From Streptomyces sp. MUM 2J (GTDB taxonomy: Bacteria > Actinomycetota > Actinomycetes > Streptomycetales > Streptomycetaceae), in assembly GCF_022414535.1 (NCBI RefSeq), contig NZ_JADWYM010000024.1, positions 1 through 64,000 of the forward strand: a DNA stretch of 64,000 bases. Direction: 5' to 3'. Of the stretch, positions 44,203 through 53,900 are shown one piece after another; positions within the stretch are counted from its first letter, which is position 1; each line of letters starts with the position of its first letter. Position numbers and translations under genes: made by a program. The notes under the pieces were generated by a model that saw only the letters and a list, made by a program, of their open reading frames with translations, did not search any database and was not told the DNA's origin.

Positions 44203-45506
44203 TCGGCGATCACCTCCTCGCGGGGAGCCCAGGCCGGGCCGACCGGCTCGGCCAGCACCGTCACGATCTTGTTCCGGCGGCCGGCGGCGGCCTCCGCGGT
44301 CAGCCGCAACTCCCGCCCGTCGGGCAGCTCGACCACCGAGGACGCCCCGGCGATCGGCACCCGGCCCAGCTCCTTGGCGAGGAGTCCGCCCACGGTCTCC
44401 ACGTCCTCGTCGTCATAGGCTTCCAGGCCGTACAGCTCGCCGAGGTCGCCGATGTCGAGGCGGGCGGTGACCCGGTAGCGGTTCTCGCCGAGGCTCTCCA
44501 CCGGCGGCAGCTCCCGGTCGTACTCGTCGGTGATCTCGCCGACGATCTCCTCCAGGATGTCCTCGATGGTGACGATGCCCGCGGTGCCGCCGTACTCGTC
44601 GATGACGACGGCGACGTGGTTGCGCTCCTTCTGCATCTCCCGCAGCAGGTCGCCCGCGTTCTTGGTGTCGGGCACGAAGAACGCCGGACGCATGGCGGTG
44701 GACACCAGCTCGGACTCCGCGTCCCGGCTGATGTGCGTCTTGCGGGCCAGGTCCTTCAGGTACACGATCCCGACGATGTCGTCCTCGCTCTCGCCGGTGA
44801 CCGGTACGCGGGAGAAACCGGAGCGCAGGGCGAGGCTGAGGGCCTGCCGGATCGTCTTGTACCGCTCGATGACGACGAGGTCGGTGCGCGGGACCATCAC
44901 CTCGCGCACCAGGGTGTCGCCCAGCTCGAACACCGAGTGCACCATGCGGCGCTCCTCGGCCTCGATCAGCGACTCCTTCTCGGCGAGGTCGACCAGGGCG
45001 CGCAGTTCCGCCTCGGAGGCGAAGGGGCCGCGGCGGAAGCCCTTGCCGGGGGTGAGCGCGTTGCCGATGAGGATCAGCAGCGACGGGATGGGACCCATCA
45101 CACGGGCCAGCGGCAGCAGCACGTACGCCGCCGCCGTCGCGGTGTTCAGCGGGTGCTGGCGGCCGATGGTACGCGGGGAGACGCCGACGGCGACGTACGA
45201 CACCAGCACCATGACGCCGATGGCGACGAGCAGCGCCTCGGTGGTGCCGTCGAACTCCTGCAGGCAGGCGTAGGTGACCAGCGCGGCGGCGGCCATCTCG
45301 CAGGCGACCCGGACCAGCAACGCCACGTTGAGGTAGCGGGTGGGGTCGGCGGCGACCTGGGCGAGCTTGGCGCTGCCGCGACGGCCGGAGCGCACCGCCT
45401 CCTCGGCGCGGAAGCTGGAGACGCGGGCCAGGCCCGCCTCCGCGCAGGCGGCGAGCCAGGCGACCACGACCAGTGCGATCGCGCCGAGAACGATCTGCGG
45501 GCTCAT
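44199..45506 (-). CDS. CNNM/CBS-domain membrane protein (HlyC/CorC family)
   Basis: A 435-residue membrane protein. The DUF21/CNNM domain (about residues 1-165) has three to four helices. A CBS pair (about 195-320: VREVMVPRTDLVVIERYKTI and VIDEYGGTAGIVTIEDILEE) and the CorC_HlyC domain (about 340-430) follow. Relatives are proposed to export magnesium or to support ribosome maturation through linkage with ybeY. It is downstream of ybeY by seven bases and overlaps the MmcQ-like gene. The family's old name, haemolysin, is misleading. Confidence 0.93.
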   Translation of the reverse strand: MSPQIVLGAIALVVVAWLAACAEAGLARVSSFRAEEAVRSGRRGSAKLAQVAADPTRYLNVALLVRVACEMAAAALVTYACLQEFDGTTEALLVAIGVMVLVSYVAVGVSPRTIGRQHPLNTATAAAYVLLPLARVMGPIPSLLILIGNALTPGKGFRRGPFASEAELRALVDLAEKESLIEAEERRMVHSVFELGDTLVREVMVPRTDLVVIERYKTIRQALSLALRSGFSRVPVTGESEDDIVGIVYLKDLARKTHISRDAESELVSTAMRPAFFVPDTKNAGDLLREMQKERNHVAVVIDEYGGTAGIVTIEDILEEIVGEITDEYDRELPPVESLGENRYRVTARLDIGDLGELYGLEAYDDEDVETVGGLLAKELGRVPIAGASSVVELPDGRELRLTAEAAAGRRNKIVTVLAEPVGPAWAPREEVIAE

Positions 45507-45513
45507 GGCCGGC

Positions 45514-46011
45514 CTACGAGAGGGTCGGTGCCGGCGACGGGCCGGTCAGGCCCCGCTCGGCGCGCCAGCCGTCCACGATGGCGGCCTGGAGGCCGAACAT
45601 CTCGGCCCTCTCGTCCGGCTCCTCGTGGTCGTAGCCCAGCAGGTGCAGCACACCGTGGACGGTGAGCAGTTGCAGCTCCTCGTCCATGGTGTGCTGCGTG
45701 GGAGCGTCGGCGCCCTGCTTGGTGGCGACCTCCGGGCACAGCACGATGTCGCCGAGCAGGCCCTGCGGGGGCTCGTCGTCGTCCTTGGACGGCGGCCGGA
45801 GCTCGTCCATCGGGAAGGACATGACATCGGTCGGGCCGGGCAGGTCCATCCACTGCAGGTGCAGCTGCTCCATGGCACCGGTGTCCACGACGATCACCGA
45901 CAGCTCGGAGAGGGGGTGGATACGCATGCGCGCGAGCGCGTAGCGGGCGATGTCGAGGATCGCCTGCTCGTCGACCTCGGTACCGGACTCGTTGTTGACG
46001 TCGATCGACAT
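45514..46011 (-). CDS. ybeY: Endoribonuclease YbeY
   Basis: A 165-residue zinc endoribonuclease involved in 16S rRNA 3'-end maturation and ribosome quality control. The signature H-G-x-L-H-L-x-G-Y-D-H is intact (HGVLHLLGYDH, about residues 120-130). It lies 14 bases downstream of phoH and seven bases upstream of the CNNM gene, a cluster conserved in many bacteria. Confidence 0.96.
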   Translation of the reverse strand: MSIDVNNESGTEVDEQAILDIARYALARMRIHPLSELSVIVVDTGAMEQLHLQWMDLPGPTDVMSFPMDELRPPSKDDDEPPQGLLGDIVLCPEVATKQGADAPTQHTMDEELQLLTVHGVLHLLGYDHEEPDERAEMFGLQAAIVDGWRAERGLTGPSPAPTLS

Positions 46012-46025
46012 GGTGCTGTGCTTGT

Positions 46026-47093
46026 CTACTTCCCCTTGTGCCCGGACTTCCTCCGGCCGCCCTGGTGCGTGCCGTTCTCGGTGCCGTGCGTGCTGTCGTA
46101 CTTCTCGTACGCGTCGACGATACGGCCGACCAGCTTGTGCCGTACGACATCGTGGGACGAGAGCCGGGAGAAGTGGACGTCCTCGACGCCCTCCAGGATC
46201 TCCTGCACCTGCCGCAGACCGGACCTGGTGCCGCCCGGCAGGTCGACCTGCGTCACGTCACCGGTGACGACGATCTTCGAGTCGAACCCGAGGCGGGTGA
46301 GGAACATCTTCATCTGCTCGGGGCTGGTGTTCTGGGCCTCGTCGAGGATGATGAAGGCGTCGTTGAGCGAGCGGCCCCGCATGTACGCCAGCGGCGCGAC
46401 CTCGATGGTCCCCGCCGCCATCAGCCGCGGGATGGAGTCCGGGTCGATCATGTCGTGCAGGGCGTCGTACAGCGGGCGCAGGTACGGGTCGATCTTCTCG
46501 TAGAGCGTCCCGGGCAGGAAGCCGAGCCGCTCACCCGCCTCGACCGCGGGGCGGGTCAGGATGATGCGGTTGACCTGCTTGGACTGCAGCGCCTGCACCG
46601 CCTTGGCCATCGCCAGGTAGGTCTTGCCGGTGCCGGCCGGGCCGATGCCGAAGACCACCGTGTGCTTGTCGATCGCGTCGACGTAGCGCTTCTGGTTGAG
46701 GGTCTTGGGGCGGATCGTACGGCCGCGCGAGGACAGGATGTTCTGCGTGAGCACCTCGGCCGGTGTCTCCGTGGGGCCCTCCCCGTTCTCGCTCGCCTTG
46801 AGCATGGCGATCGAGCGTTCCACTGCGTCCTCCGTCATCGGCTGCCCGGTGCGGAGCACCAGCATCATCTCGTCGAACACGCGCTGGATGAGGGCGACTT
46901 CCGCGGGATCGCCGACCGCGCTGATCTCATTGCCCCGGACATGGATGTCGGCCCCCGGGAAGGCCTTCTCGATCACGCGCAGGAGCGAGTCGCCGGAACC
47001 CAGCACGGTGACCATGGGGTGCTGGGCGGGAACGGTGATCTGGGCTCGTGCCGGTCCCTGCGCGGGGGTGTGAGCTGTGGGTGTCTGAGTCAT
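46026..47093 (-). CDS. phoH: PhoH-family ATPase
   Basis: A 355-residue PhoH-like P-loop ATPase. Walker A lies in FGIGPAGTGKTYLAMA (about residue 152) and Walker B in FIILDEAQNTSPEQ (about 255), with an N-terminal KH-like region. The tail is basic (HQGGRRKSGHKGK). PhoH proteins are linked to RNA metabolism; the conserved pairing with ybeY supports that. ATG at 47093. Confidence 0.95.
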   Translation of the reverse strand: MTQTPTAHTPAQGPARAQITVPAQHPMVTVLGSGDSLLRVIEKAFPGADIHVRGNEISAVGDPAEVALIQRVFDEMMLVLRTGQPMTEDAVERSIAMLKASENGEGPTETPAEVLTQNILSSRGRTIRPKTLNQKRYVDAIDKHTVVFGIGPAGTGKTYLAMAKAVQALQSKQVNRIILTRPAVEAGERLGFLPGTLYEKIDPYLRPLYDALHDMIDPDSIPRLMAAGTIEVAPLAYMRGRSLNDAFIILDEAQNTSPEQMKMFLTRLGFDSKIVVTGDVTQVDLPGGTRSGLRQVQEILEGVEDVHFSRLSSHDVVRHKLVGRIVDAYEKYDSTHGTENGTHQGGRRKSGHKGK

Positions 47094-47216
47094 GGGCCGG
47101 CGCTGTAGGCCTGCGCTTCCTCCTCGTCACGGCCGCGTAGCTGAGAGCGGCCTCGCGCTATCCAGGGTACGACGGAGGACCCACAACGCCGTAGGGCTTT
47201 TCGGTGAGGAGCGGGC

Positions 47217-48434
47217 TCAGACCGAGCTCCGGAAGCCGATCGTCGGCACCGCCCTGCGCAGCGGCCAGGGCCGGGCCCGCTCCAGCGGCACCAGCGCCGA
47301 CAGGAAGGCGTACCGGCGCAGGGCGGCGGGGTCCTGGCGGTCCAGCGACCGCACCTTGCGCCACCACGCGGCGATCTCCGACCAGCCGGGCGCCGACAGC
47401 GAACCGCCGAACTCCTGGACCGACAGGGCCGCGGTCAGGCCGGCGAACGCGAGCCGGTCCGCCAGCGGCCAGCCCGCGAGGGTACCGGTGACGAATCCGG
47501 CGACGAAGACGTCTCCCGCCCCCGTCGGGTCCAGCGCCTCGACCGCGATCGCCGGGACCTCGGCCGTGCAGCCGGTGCGCCGGTCCACCGCGTAGGCGCC
47601 GTCCGCGCCGAGGGTGACGACCGCGAGCGGCACGTGCTCGGTGAGGGCGTGGGCGGCGGCCCGGGGGCTGTCGGCCCCGGTGTACCGCATCGCCTCCTCG
47701 GCGTTGGGCAGGAACGCCTCGCAGTGTTCGAGGTCGGCGAGCCCGGCGAGGTCCCACGCCCCGGTGTCGTCCCAGCCGACGTCGGCGAAGATGCGGGTGC
47801 CCCGGGCGGCGGCCTGGGCGATCCACGGCGCCCGCTCGCCCGGCACCAGCGAGGCGACGGCGGCGCGGGCGCGGGGCGGGCAGTCGGGAGCCGGTTCCTC
47901 GGGGGGCGGTTCGTGGCCGTGCGAGACCATCGTGCGCTCGCCCTCGTAGGCCATGGACACGGTGACCGGGGAGTGCCAGCCGGGGACCGTGCGGGACTGC
48001 GCCAGGTCGATCCCCTCACCCTGCTCCAGGGCATCCCGGCAGTAGTCGCCGTAGTGGTCGTCCCCGAAGGCCGCCGCCAGCGCCGTGCGCAGGCCGAGGC
48101 GGGCGAGCGCCGTCGCCATGTTGGCCACGCCGCCCGGACTGGATCCCATGCCCCGCGCCCAGGACTCGGTCCCGCGCACGGGTGCGGAGTCGAGCCCGGT
48201 GAAGATGATGTCGAGGAAGACCGTGCCCGTCAGGTAGACGTCCCAGGGCGGGTCGGCGGGCGTGCGCAGGGCGGCGAGGGGGTCGACCTCGGCCTGGCGG
48301 TGCGGTCCCCGGGTGATGGGCGAGGGGCCCTTTCCGACAGGTCTACGGGCGGCGGGGCTCCTGGCCGTCCTGGGGGCGGGATCCGGTGCGGCGGGGTCCT
48401 TTCCGGTCCCCGGGGGCGAGGCGGACGCGGTCAC
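47217..48434 (-). CDS. PfkB-family carbohydrate kinase
   Basis: A 405-residue ribokinase-type kinase. An N-terminal extension of about 60 residues, Pro/Ala/Arg-rich, precedes the conserved fold. Substrate-side motifs are VYLTGTVFLDIIFTGL (about 66) and the glycine-rich SSPGGVANMATALARLG (about 98). The catalytic Asp lies in DPTGAGDVFVAGF (about 322). The substrate (sugar or nucleoside) is not predictable; adjacency to a purine deaminase gene suggests nucleoside metabolism but does not prove it. GTG start with AGGGAG. Confidence 0.88.
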   Translation of the reverse strand: MTASASPPGTGKDPAAPDPAPRTARSPAARRPVGKGPSPITRGPHRQAEVDPLAALRTPADPPWDVYLTGTVFLDIIFTGLDSAPVRGTESWARGMGSSPGGVANMATALARLGLRTALAAAFGDDHYGDYCRDALEQGEGIDLAQSRTVPGWHSPVTVSMAYEGERTMVSHGHEPPPEEPAPDCPPRARAAVASLVPGERAPWIAQAAARGTRIFADVGWDDTGAWDLAGLADLEHCEAFLPNAEEAMRYTGADSPRAAAHALTEHVPLAVVTLGADGAYAVDRRTGCTAEVPAIAVEALDPTGAGDVFVAGFVTGTLAGWPLADRLAFAGLTAALSVQEFGGSLSAPGWSEIAAWWRKVRSLDRQDPAALRRYAFLSALVPLERARPWPLRRAVPTIGFRSSV

Positions 48435-48581
48435 GATGCGCTCCCTGGCGTGGTGCGGTTGCAGTCAGTCTGCACCACCGGGGTGGCGGAGGCCGCCCGT
48501 ACGGCGGACTACGGCCCTGCCGCCGCCTGCCGCCCTCGGCCCGCGGCCCCGGGCCCCGCGGGGCTCCGTGGCGGCAGGACC
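48435..48581. other. Gap between deaminase and PfkB kinase genes
   Basis: About 150 bases with a strong G/C dyad around GCCCCGGGCCCCGCGGGGC (about 48545-48565), a likely terminator for the deaminase gene. Confidence 0.45.
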
Positions 48582-49571
48582 TCAGAACGTGTACGCCTCC
48601 ACCTCGGCGAGACACCGGGCCCGCCGCTCCTCGTCGTCGTCCAGGAAGGACGCGAGGAAGGAGTTGCGCGCCAGCTCGCGCAGCCGGTCCTCGGTGAGGT
48701 GGAGGGTGTCCCGTACGGCGTCGAAGGTGTCGCCCGCGTAGCCGCCGAAGTAGGCGGGGTCGTCGGAGTTGACCGTGCACAGCAGGCCCGCGTCGAGCAG
48801 GGCGGGCAGGGGGTGCTCGGCGAGGGTGTCCACCACGCGCAGGCGCACGTTGGACAGCGGGCACAGCGTCAGCGGGACCCGCTCCCGCACCAGCCGCTCG
48901 ACCAGAGCGGGATCCTCCAGGCAGCGCAGGCCGTGGTCGACGCGCTCGACCCCGAGGACGTCCAGGGCCTCGGTGATGTACGCGGGCGGGCCCTCCTCGC
49001 CGGCGTGCGCCACGCGGCGCAGCCCGAGCGCGGCGGCGGCCTCGTACACCTCGCGGAACGTCGCCGGCGGATGCCCGGCCTCGGCCGAGTCCAGCCCGAC
49101 CCCGGTGATGCGGTCCAGGTGGGGCCGGGCCGCGAGGAGGGTCTCCATGGCCGAATCGGCGGACTCGTCGCGCAGGAAGCACAGGATGAGCCGGGTGGAC
49201 ACGCCGTGGTTCTGCTCGCTGCCGCCCAGCGCCCGCCACAGTCCCTCGACGACGGTGCCGATGTCCACGCCGCGCCGGGTGTGCGCCTGCGGGTCGAAGA
49301 AGATCTCCGCGTGCCGCACCCCCTGCGCCGCGGCCCGCGCGAGGTAGGCGTCGGCGAGGTCGGCGAAGTCCTGCTCGGTGCGCAGGACGGACAGCAGCTC
49401 GTAGTACAGGTCAAGGAAGGACTGGAGGTCCTCGAACCGGTACGCCGCGCGGAGTTCCCCGGTGTCGGCGTACCGCAGGCGCATGCCGTTGCGGGCGGCC
49501 AGCTCGAAGGCCAGCTCCGGCTCCAGTGTGCCTTCGACATGGAGGTGCAGTTCGGCTTTCGGGATGGGCAT
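48582..49571 (-). CDS. Adenosine/adenine deaminase family protein
   Basis: A 329-residue amidohydrolase of the adenosine deaminase family. Zinc ligands are HLH in KAELHLHVEGTL (about residues 9-11), the later His in RVAHAGEEG (about 195) and the Asp in TVNSDDPAYF (about 276). The segment HAEIFFDPQAHTRRGV (about 92) has FFDPQ, which is characteristic of the adenine deaminase (Aah1-like) branch rather than classical adenosine deaminase. Substrate may therefore be adenine. ATG at 49571 is preferred over TTG at 49574. It lies 20 bases downstream of rnz. Confidence 0.9.
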   Translation of the reverse strand: MPIPKAELHLHVEGTLEPELAFELAARNGMRLRYADTGELRAAYRFEDLQSFLDLYYELLSVLRTEQDFADLADAYLARAAAQGVRHAEIFFDPQAHTRRGVDIGTVVEGLWRALGGSEQNHGVSTRLILCFLRDESADSAMETLLAARPHLDRITGVGLDSAEAGHPPATFREVYEAAAALGLRRVAHAGEEGPPAYITEALDVLGVERVDHGLRCLEDPALVERLVRERVPLTLCPLSNVRLRVVDTLAEHPLPALLDAGLLCTVNSDDPAYFGGYAGDTFDAVRDTLHLTEDRLRELARNSFLASFLDDDEERRARCLAEVEAYTF

Positions 49572-49591
49572 CAAAGCATGCTACGGGCGAT

Positions 49592-50497
49592 TCACCTGCG
49601 TTTCGGTACCGGCACCCGTAGCAGGTCGTGAGCCACCGTCACATCGCCCTCGAAGCCGGCGGCCCGGGCCTGCCGCTCGAACTCGTCCGGATCCGTGTAG
49701 CGCTGGCTGAAGTGGGTGAGCACCAGGTGCCGCACGCCCGCCTCCCGTGCCACCGCGGCGGCCTGCCCGGCGGTGAGGTGCCCGAACTCCTCGGCCAGCT
49801 CGGCGTCCTCGTCGAGGAACGTCGACTCGATGACGAGCATGTCGCAGCCCTCGGCCAGCTCGTGCACGCCGTCGCACAGCCGGGTGTCCATGACGAACGC
49901 GAACCGCTGTCCGCGCCGGGCCTCGCTGACGTCCTCCAGCGCGACGCCGTTCAGCCGGCCCTCGCGCTGGATACGGCCGACGTCCGGTCCCGCGATGCCG
50001 TGGGCGGCGAGCCGGCCGGGCAGCATGCGGCGCCCGTCGGGCTCGGTGAGCCGGTAGCCGTAGGACTCGACGGGGTGGGAGAGGCGGCGGGCCGTGAGGC
50101 TGTACCCGCCGGTCCGGGCGATCACGCCGTCCGTGGCGACCGGGGCCTCGTCGATCCGCACCGTCTCACGGTAGGCGGTGGCGTATCGCAGCCGGTCGAA
50201 GAAGCGCCGGCCGGAGAGCGGGTAGTGGGCGGCGACCGGGTGCGGCACCTTGTCGAGGTTGATGCGCTGGATGACGCCCGCGAGGCCGAGCGAGTGGTCG
50301 CCGTGGAAGTGCGTGACGCAGATCCGGTTGATGTCGTGGGCGGCGACCCCGGCCCGCAGCATCTGCCGCTGGGTGCCCTCACCGGGGTCGAACAGGAAGC
50401 CCTCGCCGTCCCAGCGCAGCAGGTAGCCGTTGTGGTTGCGGTGCCGGGTCGGGACCTGGCTGGCGGTGCCGAGGACCACGAGCTCGCGTACGGACAC
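49592..50497 (-). CDS. rnz: Ribonuclease Z
   Basis: A 301-residue metallo-beta-lactamase-fold enzyme that cleaves the 3' trailer of tRNA precursors. The HxHxDH motif is THFHGDHSLGL (about residues 61-71), and later ligands include FVMDTRLCDGV and LVLTHFSQRY. The start motif VVLGTASQVPTRHRNHNGYLL is typical. GTG at 50497. It follows the HIT gene by five bases and is likely co-transcribed with it and the deaminase. Confidence 0.95.
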   Translation of the reverse strand: MSVRELVVLGTASQVPTRHRNHNGYLLRWDGEGFLFDPGEGTQRQMLRAGVAAHDINRICVTHFHGDHSLGLAGVIQRINLDKVPHPVAAHYPLSGRRFFDRLRYATAYRETVRIDEAPVATDGVIARTGGYSLTARRLSHPVESYGYRLTEPDGRRMLPGRLAAHGIAGPDVGRIQREGRLNGVALEDVSEARRGQRFAFVMDTRLCDGVHELAEGCDMLVIESTFLDEDAELAEEFGHLTAGQAAAVAREAGVRHLVLTHFSQRYTDPDEFERQARAAGFEGDVTVAHDLLRVPVPKRR

Positions 50498-50502
50498 GGC
50501 GC

Positions 50503-50856
50503 CTACCCGGGAGGCCAGTTCAGGCCACGGCCGCCGAGGACGTGGGCGTGCGCGTGCCAGACCGTCTGCCCGGCGCCGCTGCCGGTGTTGAAGACGACGC
50601 GGTAGCTGTCCAGCTTGTCCTCGTCGGCGACCGACCCGCTCTCGCGCAGCACGTCCGCGGCGAGCTCGGGGGCGTGGGCGGCGAGTTCGGCGGCGTTGCG
50701 GTAGTGCGCCTTGGGGATCACCAGGACGTGGGTCGGTGCCTGGGGGTTGATGTCCCGGAAGGCGACCGTCGTCTCCGTCTCACGCACGATCGTCGCGGGA
50801 ATGGTGCCTGCGACGATCTTGCAGAACAGGCAGTCGTCCTGTGGCTCGCCCGCCAT
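50503..50856 (-). CDS. HIT-family (histidine triad) protein
   Basis: A 117-residue nucleotide hydrolase/transferase of the HinT type. The triad HxHxH is present as VWHAHAHVLGG near the C terminus. The N terminus has the paired cysteines of CLFCKIVAG. Start ATG at 50856 with GAGGAGG. It probably hydrolyses AMP-linked substrates. Confidence 0.95.
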   Translation of the reverse strand: MAGEPQDDCLFCKIVAGTIPATIVRETETTVAFRDINPQAPTHVLVIPKAHYRNAAELAAHAPELAADVLRESGSVADEDKLDSYRVVFNTGSGAGQTVWHAHAHVLGGRGLNWPPG

Positions 50857-50933
50857 GCGGGTGCCTCCTCACGCGGGGCGGATCTCTGACGGGGGCATCG
50901 TATCGGCAGCGGCCCACCGCCCGGCCGAGCCGG

Positions 50934-53900
50934 TCACGGCAGTGCGGGCGGCACCTTCGCCGGGCGTTCCTCCAGCGCGGCCAGCGCCAGCCGCACGGCC
51001 TCGTCCAGTTGCGCGTCCCGCCCCGCGGCGTAGTCCTGGGGCCGCTGCACGACCTCCACGTCGGGGTCCACGCCGTGGTTCTCCACGCCCCACTGCACGC
51101 CCTCCAGCCAGATGGCGTACTTCGGCTGGGTCACCAGCGTGCCGTCGACCAGCCGGTACCGGCTGTCGATGCCGATGACGCCGCCCCAGGTCCGCGTGCC
51201 GACGACCGGGCCGAGCCCGAGCGCCTTGATCGCGGCGTTGACGATGTCTCCGTCGGACCCGGAGAACTCGTTGGCGACGGCGACGACCGGCCCGCGGGGC
51301 GCGTCCTGCGGATAGCTGAAGGGGCGCATGCCGCGCGGCACGTCCCAGCCGACGATCCGCCGGGCCAGCTTCTCGACGACGAGCTGGGAGGTGTGGCCAC
51401 CGCGGTTCTCGCGGACGTCGACGACGAGCCCTTCGCGGGCCACCTCCACCCGCAGGTCGCGGTGGATCTGCGCCCAGCCGGGCGCCTGCATGTCGGGCAC
51501 GTGCAGGTAGCCGAGCCGGCCGCCGGACGTCTCGTGGACGTAGGCCCTGCGGTCGGCGACCCAGGCGTGGTAGCGCAGCGGTTCCTCGTCGGCGACCGGC
51601 ACGACGACGGCGTAGCGGGCCTCGCCGCCCCCGGACGGCGAGACGGTCAGCTCGATCGGCTTGCCCGCCGTACCGACCAGCAGCGGCCCCGGCCCGGTCA
51701 CCGGGTCGACGGGCCGGCCGCCGACCGCGACGATCGCGTCGCCCGGCCGCACCGCGACGCCGGGAGCGGCGAGCGGGGAGCGGGCGTCGGGGTCGGAGGT
51801 CTCCGCGGGCAGGATCCGGTCGATGCGCCAGTGACCGTCCTCGTGCCGGGATATGTCGGCGCCGAGCAGCCCCTGCCGGGGGCCGTTGCCGGTGCTGCCG
51901 CGCGGGATGACGTAGGCGTGCGAGGTGCCGAGTTCGCCCTGCACCTCCCACAGCAGGTCGACGAGGTCGTCGTGGGTGGCGACGCGCGCCAGCACCGGCC
52001 GGTAGCGGTCGAGGACGCCGTCCCAGTCGACGCCGCCCATGTCGGCGCGCCAGAAGTTGTCCCGCATGATCCGCCCGGTCTCCTCGAACATCTGCCGCCA
52101 CTCGGCGGCCGGGTCGAGGAGGTGGCGGACGCGGCCGAGGTCGACGGTGATGTTGGTGTCGCTGTCCTCGTCGCCGGAGGCCCGCCGGTCGCTGGGGACG
52201 ACCTTCAGCCGGTCGTCGGCCCACAGCAGCAGCCGCTTGCCGTCGCCACTGACCTCGAAGTGGTCCGCGTCGGCGGCGAGATGCTCGATGCGCTGCTGGG
52301 CGAGGTCGTAACGCTCCAGCTCGGTCTTGGGGTCCGGGTCCTGCGGGGTGGCCCGGGACGAGCCCAGTACTCCGCGCACCGGGTGCCGCAGCCACAGCAC
52401 GCCGTCCTTGGCGGCCCGCAGGTTGGAGTAGCGGGCGGCCTCCACCGGGAACGGCACGATGCGGTCGGCGAGTTGCTCCAGGTCGATCCGGGTGGCCGGG
52501 GTGCCCTCGCCCTCCGCGTTCTCGTCCTTGTCGGGCGAGTCGAAGGGCCGCCCGTGCCGCTGCGGACCGAACGGCGACGGCGTCGTGGCGGCCAGGGTGA
52601 TCAGGTGCGGCCGGGACGTCTCGACGAAGGCCAGGTCGAAGACGTGCTCGTCGTAGACCGGGTCGAAGGACCGCGAGGACAGGAAGGCGAGGTGCTTGCC
52701 GTCGAGGGTGAACGCGGGAGCGTAGTCGTGGAACCGCAGCGGGGTCGCCTCGGTGACCGACAGGTCGGTGGTGTTGGCGAGCTTGAGCTGGCTGAGCGGA
52801 CGCGGCCCGGGGTGCGCCCAGGCCAGCCATCCGGAGTCGGGCGAGAAAGTCAGCCCGGAGGCGTCGCCGTCCTCGCTGCGGTCGGCCTCCCGCACCTCGC
52901 CGCTCTCCCGCTCGACGAGCAGGACGCGCCCGTCGTGGCTGGCGACCGCTGCCCGGCTGCCGTCCGGCGCCATGGCCAGGTCGAGCACCCGGCCGAGCTG
53001 CCCGGCGGCGATCCGGCGGGGGGTCGCACCGGGGGCGAGCCCGGCGGCGGGCGCGAACTCCAGCGCGTCGTCGCCCTCGGCGTCGGTCACCCACACCACC
53101 CACTCCTCGCCCCCGGCGCGGAAGGCGCGGGGCCGGCGGGCGCGTACGCCGGGCTCGGCGGCGAGCGCCCGGGCCGGGCCGGACCGGTGGGTGACCCAGT
53201 GGACACCGCCGCGCACGCACACGGCGCTGCCGCGGGCGGTGTGGTCGGGCGACGCCGAGGAGAACCAGCGGGCGGCGGCGACCGGGTAGGGCTGCTGGTC
53301 GACGCGGGGCCCGCCGAGCCGGACGTCCAGCACACGCGGCTCGGCGCCGTCGAGGTCGTCGAGGATCCACAGCTCGCCGGCGGACGCGTAGACGACGCGG
53401 CTCCCGTCGCCGGAGGCGTGGCGGGCGTAGAAGCCGTCGAGGGGGGTGTGCCGCCGCAGGTCGGACCCGTCGGCCAGGGACGAGTACAGCGCGCCGGTGC
53501 CCTCGTGGTCGGACAGGAAGGCGATCCGCTCCCCCACCCACACCGGGCATTCGAGGTTCCCGTCGAGTTCCTCGTGCAGGCGGGCGAAGTCCCCCTCGCC
53601 CTCCCGGTCGATCCACAGTTTGCCCGCCGTGCCGCCCCGGTAGCGCTTCCAGTGGGCGGCCTCCCGGCCGCCGGCGGACAGCAGCACGGTGTGCGGGCCG
53701 TGGGCGACGTCGCCCACGAGGCCGTACGGCAGCCGCTCGGCCGGCCCGCCGTCCAACGGCACGGCGTGCGCCCAGGTGCGGCGCAGGCTGGTCTGACCGT
53801 GGGTGGTGAGGGCCAGGACCCGGCCGTCCGGCGTCCAGCCGCGCACCTGGGTGCGCCAACTGCCCCAGTGGGTCAGCCTCCTGGCGGGGCCGCCGTCGAC

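Noticed and set aside
44199..45506. Haemolysin
   Set aside because: The historical family name is misleading; the CNNM, CBS and CorC domains indicate a transport or ribosome-linked role.
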